Assembly: GCF_002266425.1 (NCBI RefSeq)
Contig: NZ_NPMN01000021.1
Location: forward strand, 1 to 64,000
Direction: 5' to 3'
Length of the DNA: 64,000 bases
From: Tissierella sp. P1
GTDB taxonomy: Bacteria > Bacillota > Clostridia > Tissierellales > Tissierellaceae
Made by a program: the position numbers and the translations under genes. Shown here one piece after another: positions 25,452 through 33,851 of the stretch. Each line of letters begins with the position of its first letter. The stretch's first letter is position 1. The notes under the pieces are model-generated. The model was not told the origin of the DNA. It did no database searches and worked only from the letters and a program-made list of their open reading frames with translations.

Positions 25452-26379
25452 GGAACTTTTCAATCTAGCATTAGTGCAACATACTATAAGAACTGCTACA
25501 CCACTTATTCTAGCTGCATTAGGAGGATTACTTACTCAACAAGCAGGAATACTTAATATAGGTATGGAGGGGATGATTCTCCTAGGAGCATTTTTTGGTG
25601 TAGTAGGAAGTTATTTCTTTGGTAGTGCCTTTGCTGGAGTAGCTTTAGCAGCCTTTATAGGTCTATTGATAGGCTTGATATTTGCATTATTTGTTATAGA
25701 TCTAAAATCAGATGAATTTGTAATAGGTATAGCTATCAATATTTTCGCAGGAGGACTAACAGTATTTTTATTAAGAAGCATATTTGGAGTTAAAGGAGCT
25801 TTTTCTTCACCAGATATAATACCTTTACCAAGATTGAGCTTTCCATTTATAGCAAATATTCCCTTATTAAATACTATATTTAACAATCATACTATATTTA
25901 TTTATATTAGCTGGATTTTTGTAATACTGACTTATATATATCTATATAAGACTCCACAAGGTATCTGGTTACGTGCCTCTGGAGAATATCCAAAAGCACT
26001 GGAGACAGCTGGAATTAGTCCAAGAAAAATGAAATATATTAGCTCAATGGCTTGTGGAATATTATGTGGCTTAGCTGGTGCTCACCTTTCTTTAGGATAT
26101 TTAACCCTATTTACAGAAAATATGAGTGCGAATAGAGGGTTTATCGCCTTAGCGGCAATAATATTTGGTAAGGCTAATCCAATAGGCACTTTTTTTGCAG
26201 CTTTATTATTTGGTTTTTTTGATGCTTTAGGTACTAGATTACAAGTAATAGGAATTCCTTCTCAATTTACTCAAATGATTCCTTATTTAGCAACTATATT
26301 TGCATTAGTTATTGTAACTAGGAGACAAATGGCGAAAATGAAGAAAGATAGTGAAGGGGTAAAGAGTATTGAAAGCTAA
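25435..26379 (+). CDS. Nucleoside ABC transporter permease (NupQ-like)
   Basis: Second membrane subunit, 314 aa, with about 8 hydrophobic segments. ILAALGGLLTQQAGILNIGMEGMILLGAFFGVVGSYF is the family signature and GFIALAAIIFGKANPIGTFFAALLFGF closes the core. It overlaps the preceding gene by 17 bases. GTG at 25435 with GGAGG seven bases upstream is chosen; an ATG at 25444 is the alternative. The flavoprotein gene overlaps its end, so all genes from 21692 to 28446 look like one transcript. Confidence 0.9.
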   Translation: MKKMFKELFNLALVQHTIRTATPLILAALGGLLTQQAGILNIGMEGMILLGAFFGVVGSYFFGSAFAGVALAAFIGLLIGLIFALFVIDLKSDEFVIGIAINIFAGGLTVFLLRSIFGVKGAFSSPDIIPLPRLSFPFIANIPLLNTIFNNHTIFIYISWIFVILTYIYLYKTPQGIWLRASGEYPKALETAGISPRKMKYISSMACGILCGLAGAHLSLGYLTLFTENMSANRGFIALAAIIFGKANPIGTFFAALLFGFFDALGTRLQVIGIPSQFTQMIPYLATIFALVIVTRRQMAKMKKDSEGVKSIES

Positions 26380-27712
26380 AAAATATGACGTAGTTGTTAT
26401 AGGTGGAGGAATAGGAGGATATTATAGTGCTAGAGCTTTGAAAAGAGAAGGAAAGACTGTGGCTATAATAGAGAAGGATTCATTTGGAGGTACTGCTCTC
26501 AGATGGGGAGCATTACCTGTAAAAAAGGTATTGGACTCATTTAAAGGTATAAAAAAACATAACCATACTGAGGTAAAGAAAACTAGGGAATATCTTATAA
26601 GAAAATGGGACGAAGATTTAAGGAGATTAGAGAGTAAAATAAAAGATAATCTATTGGAAGATAAGATCGACATATACTATGGAGACGGTGAATTTCTAGA
26701 CTCAGAAACCTTTAAATTGAAAGAGGATGTAATAGAAACTGAATATTTTATCATTGCTACAGGAAGTGAACCTGCTAGTATAAAAGATATTGTAATTGAT
26801 GGGACAAATATAATAACTCACAGAGAGGCTATAGATTTAAGAAATATGCCTAAGAGTATAACTGTCTTAGGTGGAAATGTGGAAGGCATAGAATTTGCAG
26901 CTTTATATGCTGAAATGGGAGTAGAGGTTACCATCATAGAAAAAGAAAACAATATTCTATTTGAGAACGATGTAGATTTGGTGTATCCCATAGAAGAACA
27001 TCTTAAGTCAAGAGGTGTAAGGATACTGAAAGGAACAGGTGCTAAAAATGCAGAAGTAGATGAGACAGGTGTAAAAGTATTACTTGATGATGGAAGAATA
27101 ATTTCAAGTGAAAAGGCATTAGTCACATTTATGAGAAAAGCAAATTTTCCGAGAGGGATAGAGAATACCAATATTAAGATCAGTGAAAATAGAATTATAG
27201 TGAATGAGAATTTATTAACTGATGAAAAAAATATTTTTGCTATAGGTGATATTAATGGGATTTTAGGAATGGCTCATGTAGCTATTCAACAGGGTTTAAA
27301 AGTAGCAGATTATATTTTAAAAAACATCCCAGTAAATATATCATATGAAATTTTGCCTAGAGCAGTATTCACATTACCAGAAATGGCTGGAGTAGGCAGA
27401 CAGGAGTGGGAACTAAAAAGAGGTAATATTCCATATAAACTAGGAACTTACTCATTTAAAGATAGCTGGAGAGGTTGGGCAAGAAACATAGAAGAAGGCT
27501 TTGTGAAAATCATACTAGATGAAAATAACAAAATTTTAGGCATATGGATGGTAGGCGAAAATGTATCTGAATACATTGGATTAATGGGATATTTGATAAA
27601 AGAAGAAAAAACAGCAGAGGAAATATTATCTAATTTAGTCATTCATCCTAGTTTGACAGAATCCATATTAGAAGCTTTGCTCCAATCAAAAGATAAGAAG
27701 GTGATAAAATGA
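26369..27712 (+). CDS. FAD-dependent pyridine nucleotide oxidoreductase lacking the redox disulfide
   Basis: A 447-aa flavoprotein of the dihydrolipoamide-dehydrogenase fold. FAD motif VVVIGGGIGGYYSARAL at the N-terminus, second nucleotide motif ITVLGGNVEGIEFAALYAEMG (about residues 171-190), FAIGDI before the interface domain, and a C-terminal IHPSLTESILEAL that keeps the His and Glu of the family. The expected GGTCxxxGCIPSK reads GGTALRWGALPVKK here, so both redox-active Cys are Ala. It therefore cannot be a normal disulfide reductase; the Trp-Gly pair resembles soluble transhydrogenase. TTG start at 26369. It overlaps its neighbours on both sides. Role in nucleoside use is unknown. Confidence 0.8.
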   Translation: MKAKKYDVVVIGGGIGGYYSARALKREGKTVAIIEKDSFGGTALRWGALPVKKVLDSFKGIKKHNHTEVKKTREYLIRKWDEDLRRLESKIKDNLLEDKIDIYYGDGEFLDSETFKLKEDVIETEYFIIATGSEPASIKDIVIDGTNIITHREAIDLRNMPKSITVLGGNVEGIEFAALYAEMGVEVTIIEKENNILFENDVDLVYPIEEHLKSRGVRILKGTGAKNAEVDETGVKVLLDDGRIISSEKALVTFMRKANFPRGIENTNIKISENRIIVNENLLTDEKNIFAIGDINGILGMAHVAIQQGLKVADYILKNIPVNISYEILPRAVFTLPEMAGVGRQEWELKRGNIPYKLGTYSFKDSWRGWARNIEEGFVKIILDENNKILGIWMVGENVSEYIGLMGYLIKEEKTAEEILSNLVIHPSLTESILEALLQSKDKKVIK

Positions 27713-28446
27713 AGCAACCTCATATATTATGCGAAGATAAGGATATATCAGAATATGTAATACTGCCGGGAGATCCAGCGAGGGTGCTGAAGGTTGGGGA
27801 ATTTTTAGACTCATATGAGGAAATAGCCTATAATAGAGAATTTAGAACTATAAGGGGATATTATAAGGGTGTACCTATAACTGTTACTTCTACTGGAATA
27901 GGTGGGCCATCTGCTGCAATCGCTATAGAAGAGCTAATATCTTGTGGGGCAAAGTATCTTATTAGAATTGGCTCAGCAGGAGCAGTTCAATCAAATATCA
28001 AACTAGGAGATTTGGTTATTTGCTCCGCGGCAGTGAGAGAAGATGGAACTACGAACATGTATATTTCGCCAAACTATCCAGCGGTGTCAGATATTAAACT
28101 TACGAATTTAATTATAAATACATGTGAAGAATTAAAATATAATTATCATTATGGCCTAGTTAGATCCCATGATTCCTTCTATATTGATGAAGAAGATGAA
28201 ATAATGGAAAAGTGGAGTAGCAGAAATATATTGGCATCAGATATGGAAACGGCATCTTTATTTGTAGTAGGACAACTTAGAGGTGTAAAAACTGCTAGTA
28301 TATTAAATAATGTAGTGGAATATAAATCAAATATAAAAGAAGGAATCGTAGATTATGCTATGGAAGGTGTAGGACCAATAGAAGGAGAAAAAAGAGAGAT
28401 TATTTTAGCATTAGAATCCCTTGTAAAAGTTCACAATCAAAAATAA
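27709..28446 (+). CDS. Nucleoside phosphorylase (uridine/purine phosphorylase family)
   Basis: Cleaves imported nucleosides with phosphate to base and ribose-1-phosphate. The 245-aa PNP/UDP-family protein has PGDPARVLKVGEFLDSYEEIAYNREFRT, the phosphate-site GDP and Arg, RIGSAGAVQSNIKLGDLVI and the ribose-binding ASDMETASLFVVGQLRGVKTASIL. Whether uridine or purine nucleosides are preferred cannot be read reliably. The ATG overlaps the flavoprotein stop by four bases. Together with the importer upstream it forms a capture-and-cleave unit that could feed bases to Xpt. Confidence 0.88.
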   Translation: MKQPHILCEDKDISEYVILPGDPARVLKVGEFLDSYEEIAYNREFRTIRGYYKGVPITVTSTGIGGPSAAIAIEELISCGAKYLIRIGSAGAVQSNIKLGDLVICSAAVREDGTTNMYISPNYPAVSDIKLTNLIINTCEELKYNYHYGLVRSHDSFYIDEEDEIMEKWSSRNILASDMETASLFVVGQLRGVKTASILNNVVEYKSNIKEGIVDYAMEGVGPIEGEKREIILALESLVKVHNQK

Positions 28447-28465
28447 GAATTATGAAAAATTGATA

Positions 28466-28500
28466 TAAAAATCTTCTTATGAAACATAAGAAGATTTTTT
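28466..28500 (+). terminator. Terminator of the nucleoside operon
   Basis: AAAAATCTTCTTATG / CATAAGAAGATTTTTT with a 3-base loop. Confidence 0.85.
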
Positions 28501-28630
28501 AATTCATATATTTGAGAAATAAAAATTTTGCTAGTATGAGTAAGATAGGATTGTCAAAAAAGTAATTAGCTTATAATGCCAAAAACAGGGTATCACTATA
28601 TTACTGTAATATATAAAAGGGGGACTTTGT

Positions 28631-29632
28631 ATGAGTATTGGGAAACTAATCAATGAATATGGAAAAGAATTTTCTCCATATATGAGAGGATTGGTAAATC
28701 ATTTACCTATGGCACAGTTAGCTCTATATCAAATGACTAAAGATTTAGAAAAGGTAAAATCCTATACTGAATCATATGTGAAAATAGTTAATATTGATCC
28801 AATCAAAACAGAATATTCACAGTGTAATTCCTTTGAAGAATGTCTTGGGAAAAGAGAACTATATGAATCCTGTTTAGAACTTGTAAAGAAAGAAATACAA
28901 GAGAAGAACATAAATGAGGTTATAAGATATGTACTTAACACCTATTCTTTAGGTATGTCATCTGGTCTTTTTCATGCATTAATTAGAGTAGCTTATGCAG
29001 TAGAAGGGTTAAAGATTGAAGAAGATTTAGTTGATGAGGTTGCCAGATCTCTAGCTTATTATATTACTACTTATAGAGAGGCAGACTTATTTAGAAGGAA
29101 AATCAGCGGTTTAAAAATTATGGAAGAAATGAATGTCATAATGAATAATTCACATATAAGAGAGTTATTAGAATTTAAAAACACAATGGGGCAAAAGATA
29201 AGGGCACTCTACGATGATGAGGAGTATCTAAAATTAGGCTTCATTATTGATGGGAAGGAAGAGGAAAAAGTAAGAGGTTTGCTTCATATACTATTACCAT
29301 CCTTCATTAAATCTGGAAGCATAGTTATATTACATTGTATAACAGGTTTACATGCTCTAATAGTACTTAAAGAATACTATGATGATTTTGAGAATGCCCT
29401 AGATATTCTAACTACTTGTATCATTACTCATTTGTTAACACAAGATGATTTGTCGTTCATTAGCAAAAAAGATAGGATTATAGATTTTTCATGGAATAAT
29501 ATAATTAGCATGGGAAGAGAATCAACAGATGTTCATACTCTAAAACTAACTTATAGTTGTAGTCAGCTTTCTAAGCTATATGATATGATTGAATTGAAAA
29601 AAGCAGCGAAAAAAAGAATTCTAATGACTTAA
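28631..29632 (+). CDS. Questin oxidase-like protein (DUF4243)
   Basis: A 333-aa soluble, largely helical protein. The pattern LVNHLPMAQLALYQM, GMSSGLFHALIRVAYAVEGL and LHCITGLHALIVLKEYYDD with DVHTLKLTYSCSQL matches the questin oxidase family (PF14027), named after a fungal Baeyer-Villiger-type enzyme. Conserved His residues in these motifs may form the active site. In bacteria the substrate is unknown and no polyketide genes are nearby. Start behind AAAAGGGGG. It converges on tyrS across a perfect palindrome. Confidence 0.72.
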   Translation: MSIGKLINEYGKEFSPYMRGLVNHLPMAQLALYQMTKDLEKVKSYTESYVKIVNIDPIKTEYSQCNSFEECLGKRELYESCLELVKKEIQEKNINEVIRYVLNTYSLGMSSGLFHALIRVAYAVEGLKIEEDLVDEVARSLAYYITTYREADLFRRKISGLKIMEEMNVIMNNSHIRELLEFKNTMGQKIRALYDDEEYLKLGFIIDGKEEEKVRGLLHILLPSFIKSGSIVILHCITGLHALIVLKEYYDDFENALDILTTCIITHLLTQDDLSFISKKDRIIDFSWNNIISMGRESTDVHTLKLTYSCSQLSKLYDMIELKKAAKKRILMT

Positions 29633-29634
29633 TA

Positions 29635-29679
29635 AATAAGTAACAAAAACGGTGCCTGGCACCGTTTTTGTTACTTATT
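29635..29679. terminator. 45-base perfect palindrome, bidirectional terminator
   Basis: 22-base perfect arms meet at one central T, with the core CGGTGCC-T-GGCACCG and A5/T5 tracts on each side. Lies between the convergent questin-oxidase-like gene and tyrS and can terminate both. Confidence 0.8.
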
Positions 29680-29698
29680 CTTTATAAAATGTCGATAT

Positions 29699-30922
29699 TT
29701 ATATTCTTACTTGATGGTATACTTTCTTACCTTTTCTAATCATTATTTTTCCATCTTTGAAATCATGTAAGGTAACTTGCTTGTCTATGGAGTCTACTTT
29801 TACATCATCAATGGTGATACCACCTTGCTCTACAAGCCTTCTTCCTTCACCGTTAGATTTAGTAAGTTCTAGTTCCTTCAATAGGTCAAGTATTCCAATG
29901 CCTTTTTCAAATATAGCCTTATCCATTTCTGTAAATGGAATGGATCCTTCTTCCATTCCTCCTGCAAATAATGCTCGAGCTGCTTGTTGAGCTTTACTAG
30001 CTTCTTCTTCTCCATGAATCATTTTAGTTACTTCAAATGCCAATACTTCCTTAGCTTTATTGATCTCTGATCCTTCTAAAGCTCCCAGCCTTCTTACTTC
30101 ATCCATTGGTAAGAAAGTAAGAAGTGCCAAGAATTTTTCCACATCTCTATCATCTACATTTCTCATGTATTGATATAACTCATATGGTGGTGTTTTCTCT
30201 GGATCAAGCCAGATAGTACCAGCCTCAGTTTTACCCATTTTTATTCCAGCTGCTGTAGTTAACAACTTAAATGTCATGGAATATACTTTATCTTGCTCTA
30301 ATTTCCTAACTAATTCATATCCTCCAAGCATATTAGACCACTGGTCACTTCCGCCTAATTGCAGCTTGCATTTGTAGTTTCTGTATAGATGTAAAAAGTC
30401 ATAGGATTGCATAAGCATATATCCAAATTCAAAGAAAGTTAGACCCTGCTCCATTCTATTTTTATAACAATCAAATGTAAGCATTCTATTAACTGAGAAG
30501 TGAACACCTATTTCTCTCATAAAATTAACAAAGTTTAGATCTAATAACCAATCTGCATTGTTTACTATTATAGCCTTTCCTTCACTAAAATCAAGGAAAT
30601 GACCTAATTGTTCTCTAAATCTGCTTGCGTTGTAGTCGATGATTTCCTTAGTCATTACCTTTCTCATATCAGCTTTACCTGAAGGATCACCTATCATCGT
30701 TGTTCCTCCACCAAGTAGGGCTATAGGTTTATGGCCATGTTTCTGCATATGCATCATAACCATGATTTGTAGGAAATGTCCTAAAGTTAAGCTATCGGCG
30801 GTAGCATCGAATCCAATATAGAATGGAACAGATTCTTTGCCTAGTAGTTCTCTTAAATCTTCTTCATAAGTAGCTTGATCTATATATCCTCTTTCTTTTA
30901 GGACATCAAATACATTTTGCAT
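29699..30922 (-). CDS. tyrS: Tyrosyl-tRNA synthetase
   Basis: Charges tRNA-Tyr. Class I enzyme of 407 aa: [20 protein letters not shown] holds the HIGH-like motif (LGHF, about residues 47-50), [14 protein letters not shown] binds tyrosine and [12 protein letters not shown] is the KMSKS-like loop, and a C-terminal S4 domain ends the chain ([16 protein letters not shown]). The ATG at 30922 behind AGGAGG is chosen; the frame extends to 30952. A T-box leader lies upstream, so expression responds to uncharged tRNA-Tyr. Confidence 0.95.
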   Translation of the reverse strand: MQNVFDVLKERGYIDQATYEEDLRELLGKESVPFYIGFDATADSLTLGHFLQIMVMMHMQKHGHKPIALLGGGTTMIGDPSGKADMRKVMTKEIIDYNASRFREQLGHFLDFSEGKAIIVNNADWLLDLNFVNFMREIGVHFSVNRMLTFDCYKNRMEQGLTFFEFGYMLMQSYDFLHLYRNYKCKLQLGGSDQWSNMLGGYELVRKLEQDKVYSMTFKLLTTAAGIKMGKTEAGTIWLDPEKTPPYELYQYMRNVDDRDVEKFLALLTFLPMDEVRRLGALEGSEINKAKEVLAFEVTKMIHGEEEASKAQQAARALFAGGMEEGSIPFTEMDKAIFEKGIGILDLLKELELTKSNGEGRRLVEQGGITIDDVKVDSIDKQVTLHDFKDGKIMIRKGKKVYHQVRI

Positions 30923-30949
30923 AAATATCCCTCCTAAATTAATAATTAT

Positions 30950-31066
30950 CATTTCCCGCAGTTTCGCAACTCAAATTCATTTACTCGCTACGCTCATATG
31001 AATTTGGTTCTCATTGCGTTTGACCTACATCAACTCACTATCGTTCGTTGTGTTAGGTCATAAAAA
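30950..31066 (-). repeat. Two REP-like hairpins between the T-box terminator and tyrS
   Basis: CAAATTCAT / ATGAATTTG (about 30972-31007) around a loop with CGCTACGCTC, and GACCTACA / TGTTAGGTC (31022-31059) around a loop with TATCGTTCGTTG. Neither is part of a T-box; they extend the untranslated region by about 115 bases. Confidence 0.55.
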
Positions 31067-31067
31067 G

Positions 31068-31272
31068 GGCTTCATCTCATCTAAAGGACGAGAGGAAACC
31101 CGTGGTACCACCTTAATTCGCATAAAGCCTCAACCACGTAACGTGTGGGAAACGCAATAAAATATTGAAACTCCAGAACTGTAATTCACTAACTTAAGGA
31201 TATAGACTTCTCACCAATAGTCTATTCTCTGTGGATTTACCTTTAATTAGCTACTAGAATCTTTCATAGTTT
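31068..31272 (-). promoter_or_regulatory. T-box leader for tyrS
   Basis: On the minus strand, AATTAAGGTGGTACCACGGG is the T-box/antiterminator core. The terminator pairs GGGTTTCCTCTCGTC with GATGAGATGAAGCCC (G-U pairs included) and ends in TTTTT at about 31068. Upstream, a Stem I-like region ends with GAATTACAGTTCTGG, where TAC (31183-31181) is the likely tyrosine specifier. Uncharged tRNA-Tyr would favour the antiterminator. Confidence 0.88.
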
Positions 31273-31290
31273 ATTATATAATTTTACTAT

Positions 31291-31319
31291 ATATTAATAT
31301 AATATAAGAATAATGTCAA
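31291..31319 (-). promoter_or_regulatory. SigA-type promoter of the tyrS leader
   Basis: TTGACA (31319-31314), 17 bases, TAATAT (31296-31291) on the minus strand, about 20 bases before the T-box Stem I. Confidence 0.7.
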
Positions 31320-31326
31320 GAGGTGA

Positions 31327-31353
31327 AAAGAGTCCAGAAAGATTCTGGACTTA
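31327..31353 (-). terminator. Terminator of the superoxide reductase gene
   Basis: AGTCCAGA / TTCTGGACT hairpin followed by CTTTT on the minus strand. Confidence 0.65.
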
Positions 31354-31379
31354 AATTTTAGCTAATCATTTAGATGATT

Positions 31380-31757
31380 TTATTCTTCCACTTTAAGTTC
31401 TACGCTATTTTCCCATAGTCCATGAATATTACAATAGGATGACGCATATAATGTACCTGATTTTTCAGCTTTAAATCTAAGAGAAACATTTGGCTCAGTG
31501 AGTAATCCACTTTCTCCGTGAGAAGTAAAATTACAAGAACCAATTTCAATTGGGAATTTATGTCCTTCTGGTTGGAAATATACCTTTATCCAAGATATGT
31601 AATGCTCGAATGTATTAGGATGTGCTATTTCTTCTCCAACAAGAACTTTAACATCTACTAAGTCACCTTTTTTAACTGTTTCAGGTACATGAATTACGGG
31701 TACGTGTTTTTCACCTTTCCAATCTCCGCTTTGATATAAGCTACTTAAATTTTTCAT
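31380..31757 (-). CDS. Superoxide reductase (neelaredoxin class)
   Basis: Reduces superoxide to H2O2 without making O2, at an iron centre with four His and one Cys. The 125-aa protein has GEKHVPVIHV (Glu/Lys and first His), HPNTFEHYISWIKVYF (two His) and YCNIHGLWE (Cys and last His). It lacks the N-terminal desulforedoxin domain, so it is the one-iron type. Rubredoxin (8024) is a probable electron donor and the peroxiredoxin (15620) could remove the product. Start behind GGAGGG; monocistronic. Confidence 0.92.
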   Translation of the reverse strand: MKNLSSLYQSGDWKGEKHVPVIHVPETVKKGDLVDVKVLVGEEIAHPNTFEHYISWIKVYFQPEGHKFPIEIGSCNFTSHGESGLLTEPNVSLRFKAEKSGTLYASSYCNIHGLWENSVELKVEE

Positions 31758-31898
31758 ATATAAATCCCTCCATATTAATTATTGTTTTACATTCAATAGT
31801 TGTTATACCCAAATATCGAAAAAAATAATCAATATTATTAACTAAATAATTATGATATAGAGTATAATAGAGTTAGATATTCTTTAAGGAGAGATGAT

Positions 31899-33077
31899 AT
31901 GGGAAACATTGAATTGATAGCCACTGCAACTTTTGGTTTGGAGGCTGTAGTTAAGAGAGAACTAATGAATTTAGGATATAATGATTTAAAAGTGGAGAAC
32001 GGTAAGGTCACATTTACAGGGACAGAAAAGGATATACCAAAGACTAATTTATGGCTTAGGACAGCAGATAGAGTTCTTTTAAAAATGGGTGAATTTAAAG
32101 CTCTAACCTTTGATGAGTTATTCCAGCAAACAAAAAAGCTTCCATGGGAAGAGTGGATAACAGAAGATGGAAATTTTGTTGTGGAAGGCAAAAGTATAGA
32201 CTCGAAATTATTTAGTATATCTGATTGCCAGAGAATAGTGGAGAAAGCAGTAGTAGAAAAGCTAAAAACTAAATATAATGTAGAGTGGTTTGAGAAGACT
32301 GGACCAAAGTATACTATAGAGGTTTCTCTATTAAAAGATATAGCGACTTTGACGATAGATACTTCAGGAGAAGGACTTCATAAGAGAGGATATAGGGATA
32401 GACAAGGTGATGCACCTATAAAAGAAACTTTGGCTGCAGCTATGATATTGCTTAGCTATTGGAATAAAGACAGAGTATTATTTGACCCATTTTGTGGATC
32501 AGGTACTATTCCAATAGAAGCGGCTATGATAGGTAGAAATATGGCTCCTGGTCTTGATAGGAGTTTTGCAGCAGAAGAATGGCCTAGGGTTAATAGTGAA
32601 TATTGGCGTGATGCTAAAAAAGAAGCTTTTCAAGCTATAGACAATAAAACTAAATTACACATATTAGGATGCGATATAGATAGAAAATCAATTCTTCGTG
32701 CAAGAGATAATGCTGCTAATTTTGGATTAGAAGATGACATTGCATTTTTCATAAAGGATTTTAGAGATGCAGAATTGAAAAATGAATATGGTGTAGTTAT
32801 TACTAATCCACCTTATGGTGAACGTATAAGTGAAAAGAGAGAGGTTGAAAGACTTCATAAAGATTTGGGTATTAAATTTAAAGAACTAGATACTTGGTCA
32901 GTTTATGTAATTACATCTAACGAAAATTTTGAAAAAGACTATGGAAAAACAGCAGATAGAAAAAGAAAACTATATAATGGAAGGATTAAAGTAGATTATT
33001 ACCAATATTTTGGACCAAAACCCACGATAATTAACGAAGAACAATTAGTAAAGAACAATGAAAAGATAAAGGATTAA
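31899..33077 (+). CDS. THUMP-domain rRNA N2-guanine methyltransferase (RlmL/YpsC family)
   Basis: S-adenosylmethionine-dependent RNA methyltransferase, 392 aa. N-terminal ferredoxin-like and THUMP part (residues 1-160: IELIATATFGLEAVVKREL, ADRVLLKMGEF). Then the UPF0020 catalytic domain with SAM motif FDPFCGSGTIPIEAAMIGRN and the catalytic NPPYGERI. By family it modifies guanines of 23S rRNA. ATG behind AAGGAGAG; stands alone. Confidence 0.88.
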   Translation: MGNIELIATATFGLEAVVKRELMNLGYNDLKVENGKVTFTGTEKDIPKTNLWLRTADRVLLKMGEFKALTFDELFQQTKKLPWEEWITEDGNFVVEGKSIDSKLFSISDCQRIVEKAVVEKLKTKYNVEWFEKTGPKYTIEVSLLKDIATLTIDTSGEGLHKRGYRDRQGDAPIKETLAAAMILLSYWNKDRVLFDPFCGSGTIPIEAAMIGRNMAPGLDRSFAAEEWPRVNSEYWRDAKKEAFQAIDNKTKLHILGCDIDRKSILRARDNAANFGLEDDIAFFIKDFRDAELKNEYGVVITNPPYGERISEKREVERLHKDLGIKFKELDTWSVYVITSNENFEKDYGKTADRKRKLYNGRIKVDYYQYFGPKPTIINEEQLVKNNEKIKD

Positions 33078-33213
33078 AGAACAAAAATTAATATATTATT
33101 TTAACAACTTTATATGTTTTAGTGTTTTTCAATCGTTAATTGTAAATTGTGCATTGTTGAAACATTGTAACTGTTAATTGTTAGTTGAACATTAAACAAA
33201 TGGAGGGATAAAA

Positions 33214-33738
33214 ATGACAATTTATACTAAAACAGGGGATAAGGGAACGACTAGCCTCTTTGATAACAAGAGGGTTTCAAAGGATGATATAAGAGTGGAG
33301 AGCTATGGAACAGTTGATGAACTAGGATCATTTATGGGATTAGCCAAGAACTATGTTGATGATGAGGAAATGTATGAGAAAATTCAAAACATACAAAACA
33401 AGTTATTTACTGTAGCTACAAATTTAGCTACAGAGGATAGCACAAAGGTTAAATATCATATAGTAGAGAAAGATATAGACGATCTAGAGAAGATAATAGA
33501 CCTTTATATGGGCAGACTCAATAATCCTACAGGATTTATTATACCAGGCTCTGGTAAGAAATCAGCACATCTTCATGTGGCTAGGACTATATGTAGAAGA
33601 GCAGAAAGAAGAATTATTACCTTATCGAAAATTGCAGAAATAGATCCACTAGTTATGAAATATGTAAATAGGCTGTCAGATGCGTTATATGCAATGGCAA
33701 GGTATTCCGAAGATAAAGAAGTAACTGTTAGGTACTAA
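33214..33738 (+). CDS. Cob(I)alamin adenosyltransferase, PduO type
   Basis: Transfers the adenosyl group of ATP to cob(I)alamin or its precursor, giving coenzyme B12. The 174-aa protein begins TIYTKTGDKGTTSLFDNKRVSKDD, the ATP-binding signature, and has SYGTVDELGSFMG, FIIPGSGKKSAHLHVARTICRRAERR and VMKYVNRLSDALYAMARY. Trimeric cytosolic enzyme by family. ATG behind ATGGAGGG. No B12-dependent enzyme or cobalamin riboswitch is visible in this window. Confidence 0.92.
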   Translation: MTIYTKTGDKGTTSLFDNKRVSKDDIRVESYGTVDELGSFMGLAKNYVDDEEMYEKIQNIQNKLFTVATNLATEDSTKVKYHIVEKDIDDLEKIIDLYMGRLNNPTGFIIPGSGKKSAHLHVARTICRRAERRIITLSKIAEIDPLVMKYVNRLSDALYAMARYSEDKEVTVRY

Positions 33739-33851
33739 AGTATTAAATTGCAAAAATATGTAGAATTAATTTATTAAATGGTATAAAATAAATACAAGAA
33801 TTAGTTTACAAAATATTTAACATCATTAAATATTCTATATGGGTGATAAGC

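Noticed and set aside
30950-31066. CRISPR-like or tandem repeat array
   Set aside because: Only two unlike hairpins, no regular repeat-spacer pattern; no cas gene in the window.
33078-33213. Small RNA or attenuator in the degenerate GTTAATTGT-rich stretch before the cobalamin adenosyltransferase gene
   Set aside because: Loose repeats of a low-complexity word only; no B12-box and no convincing stem with terminator.
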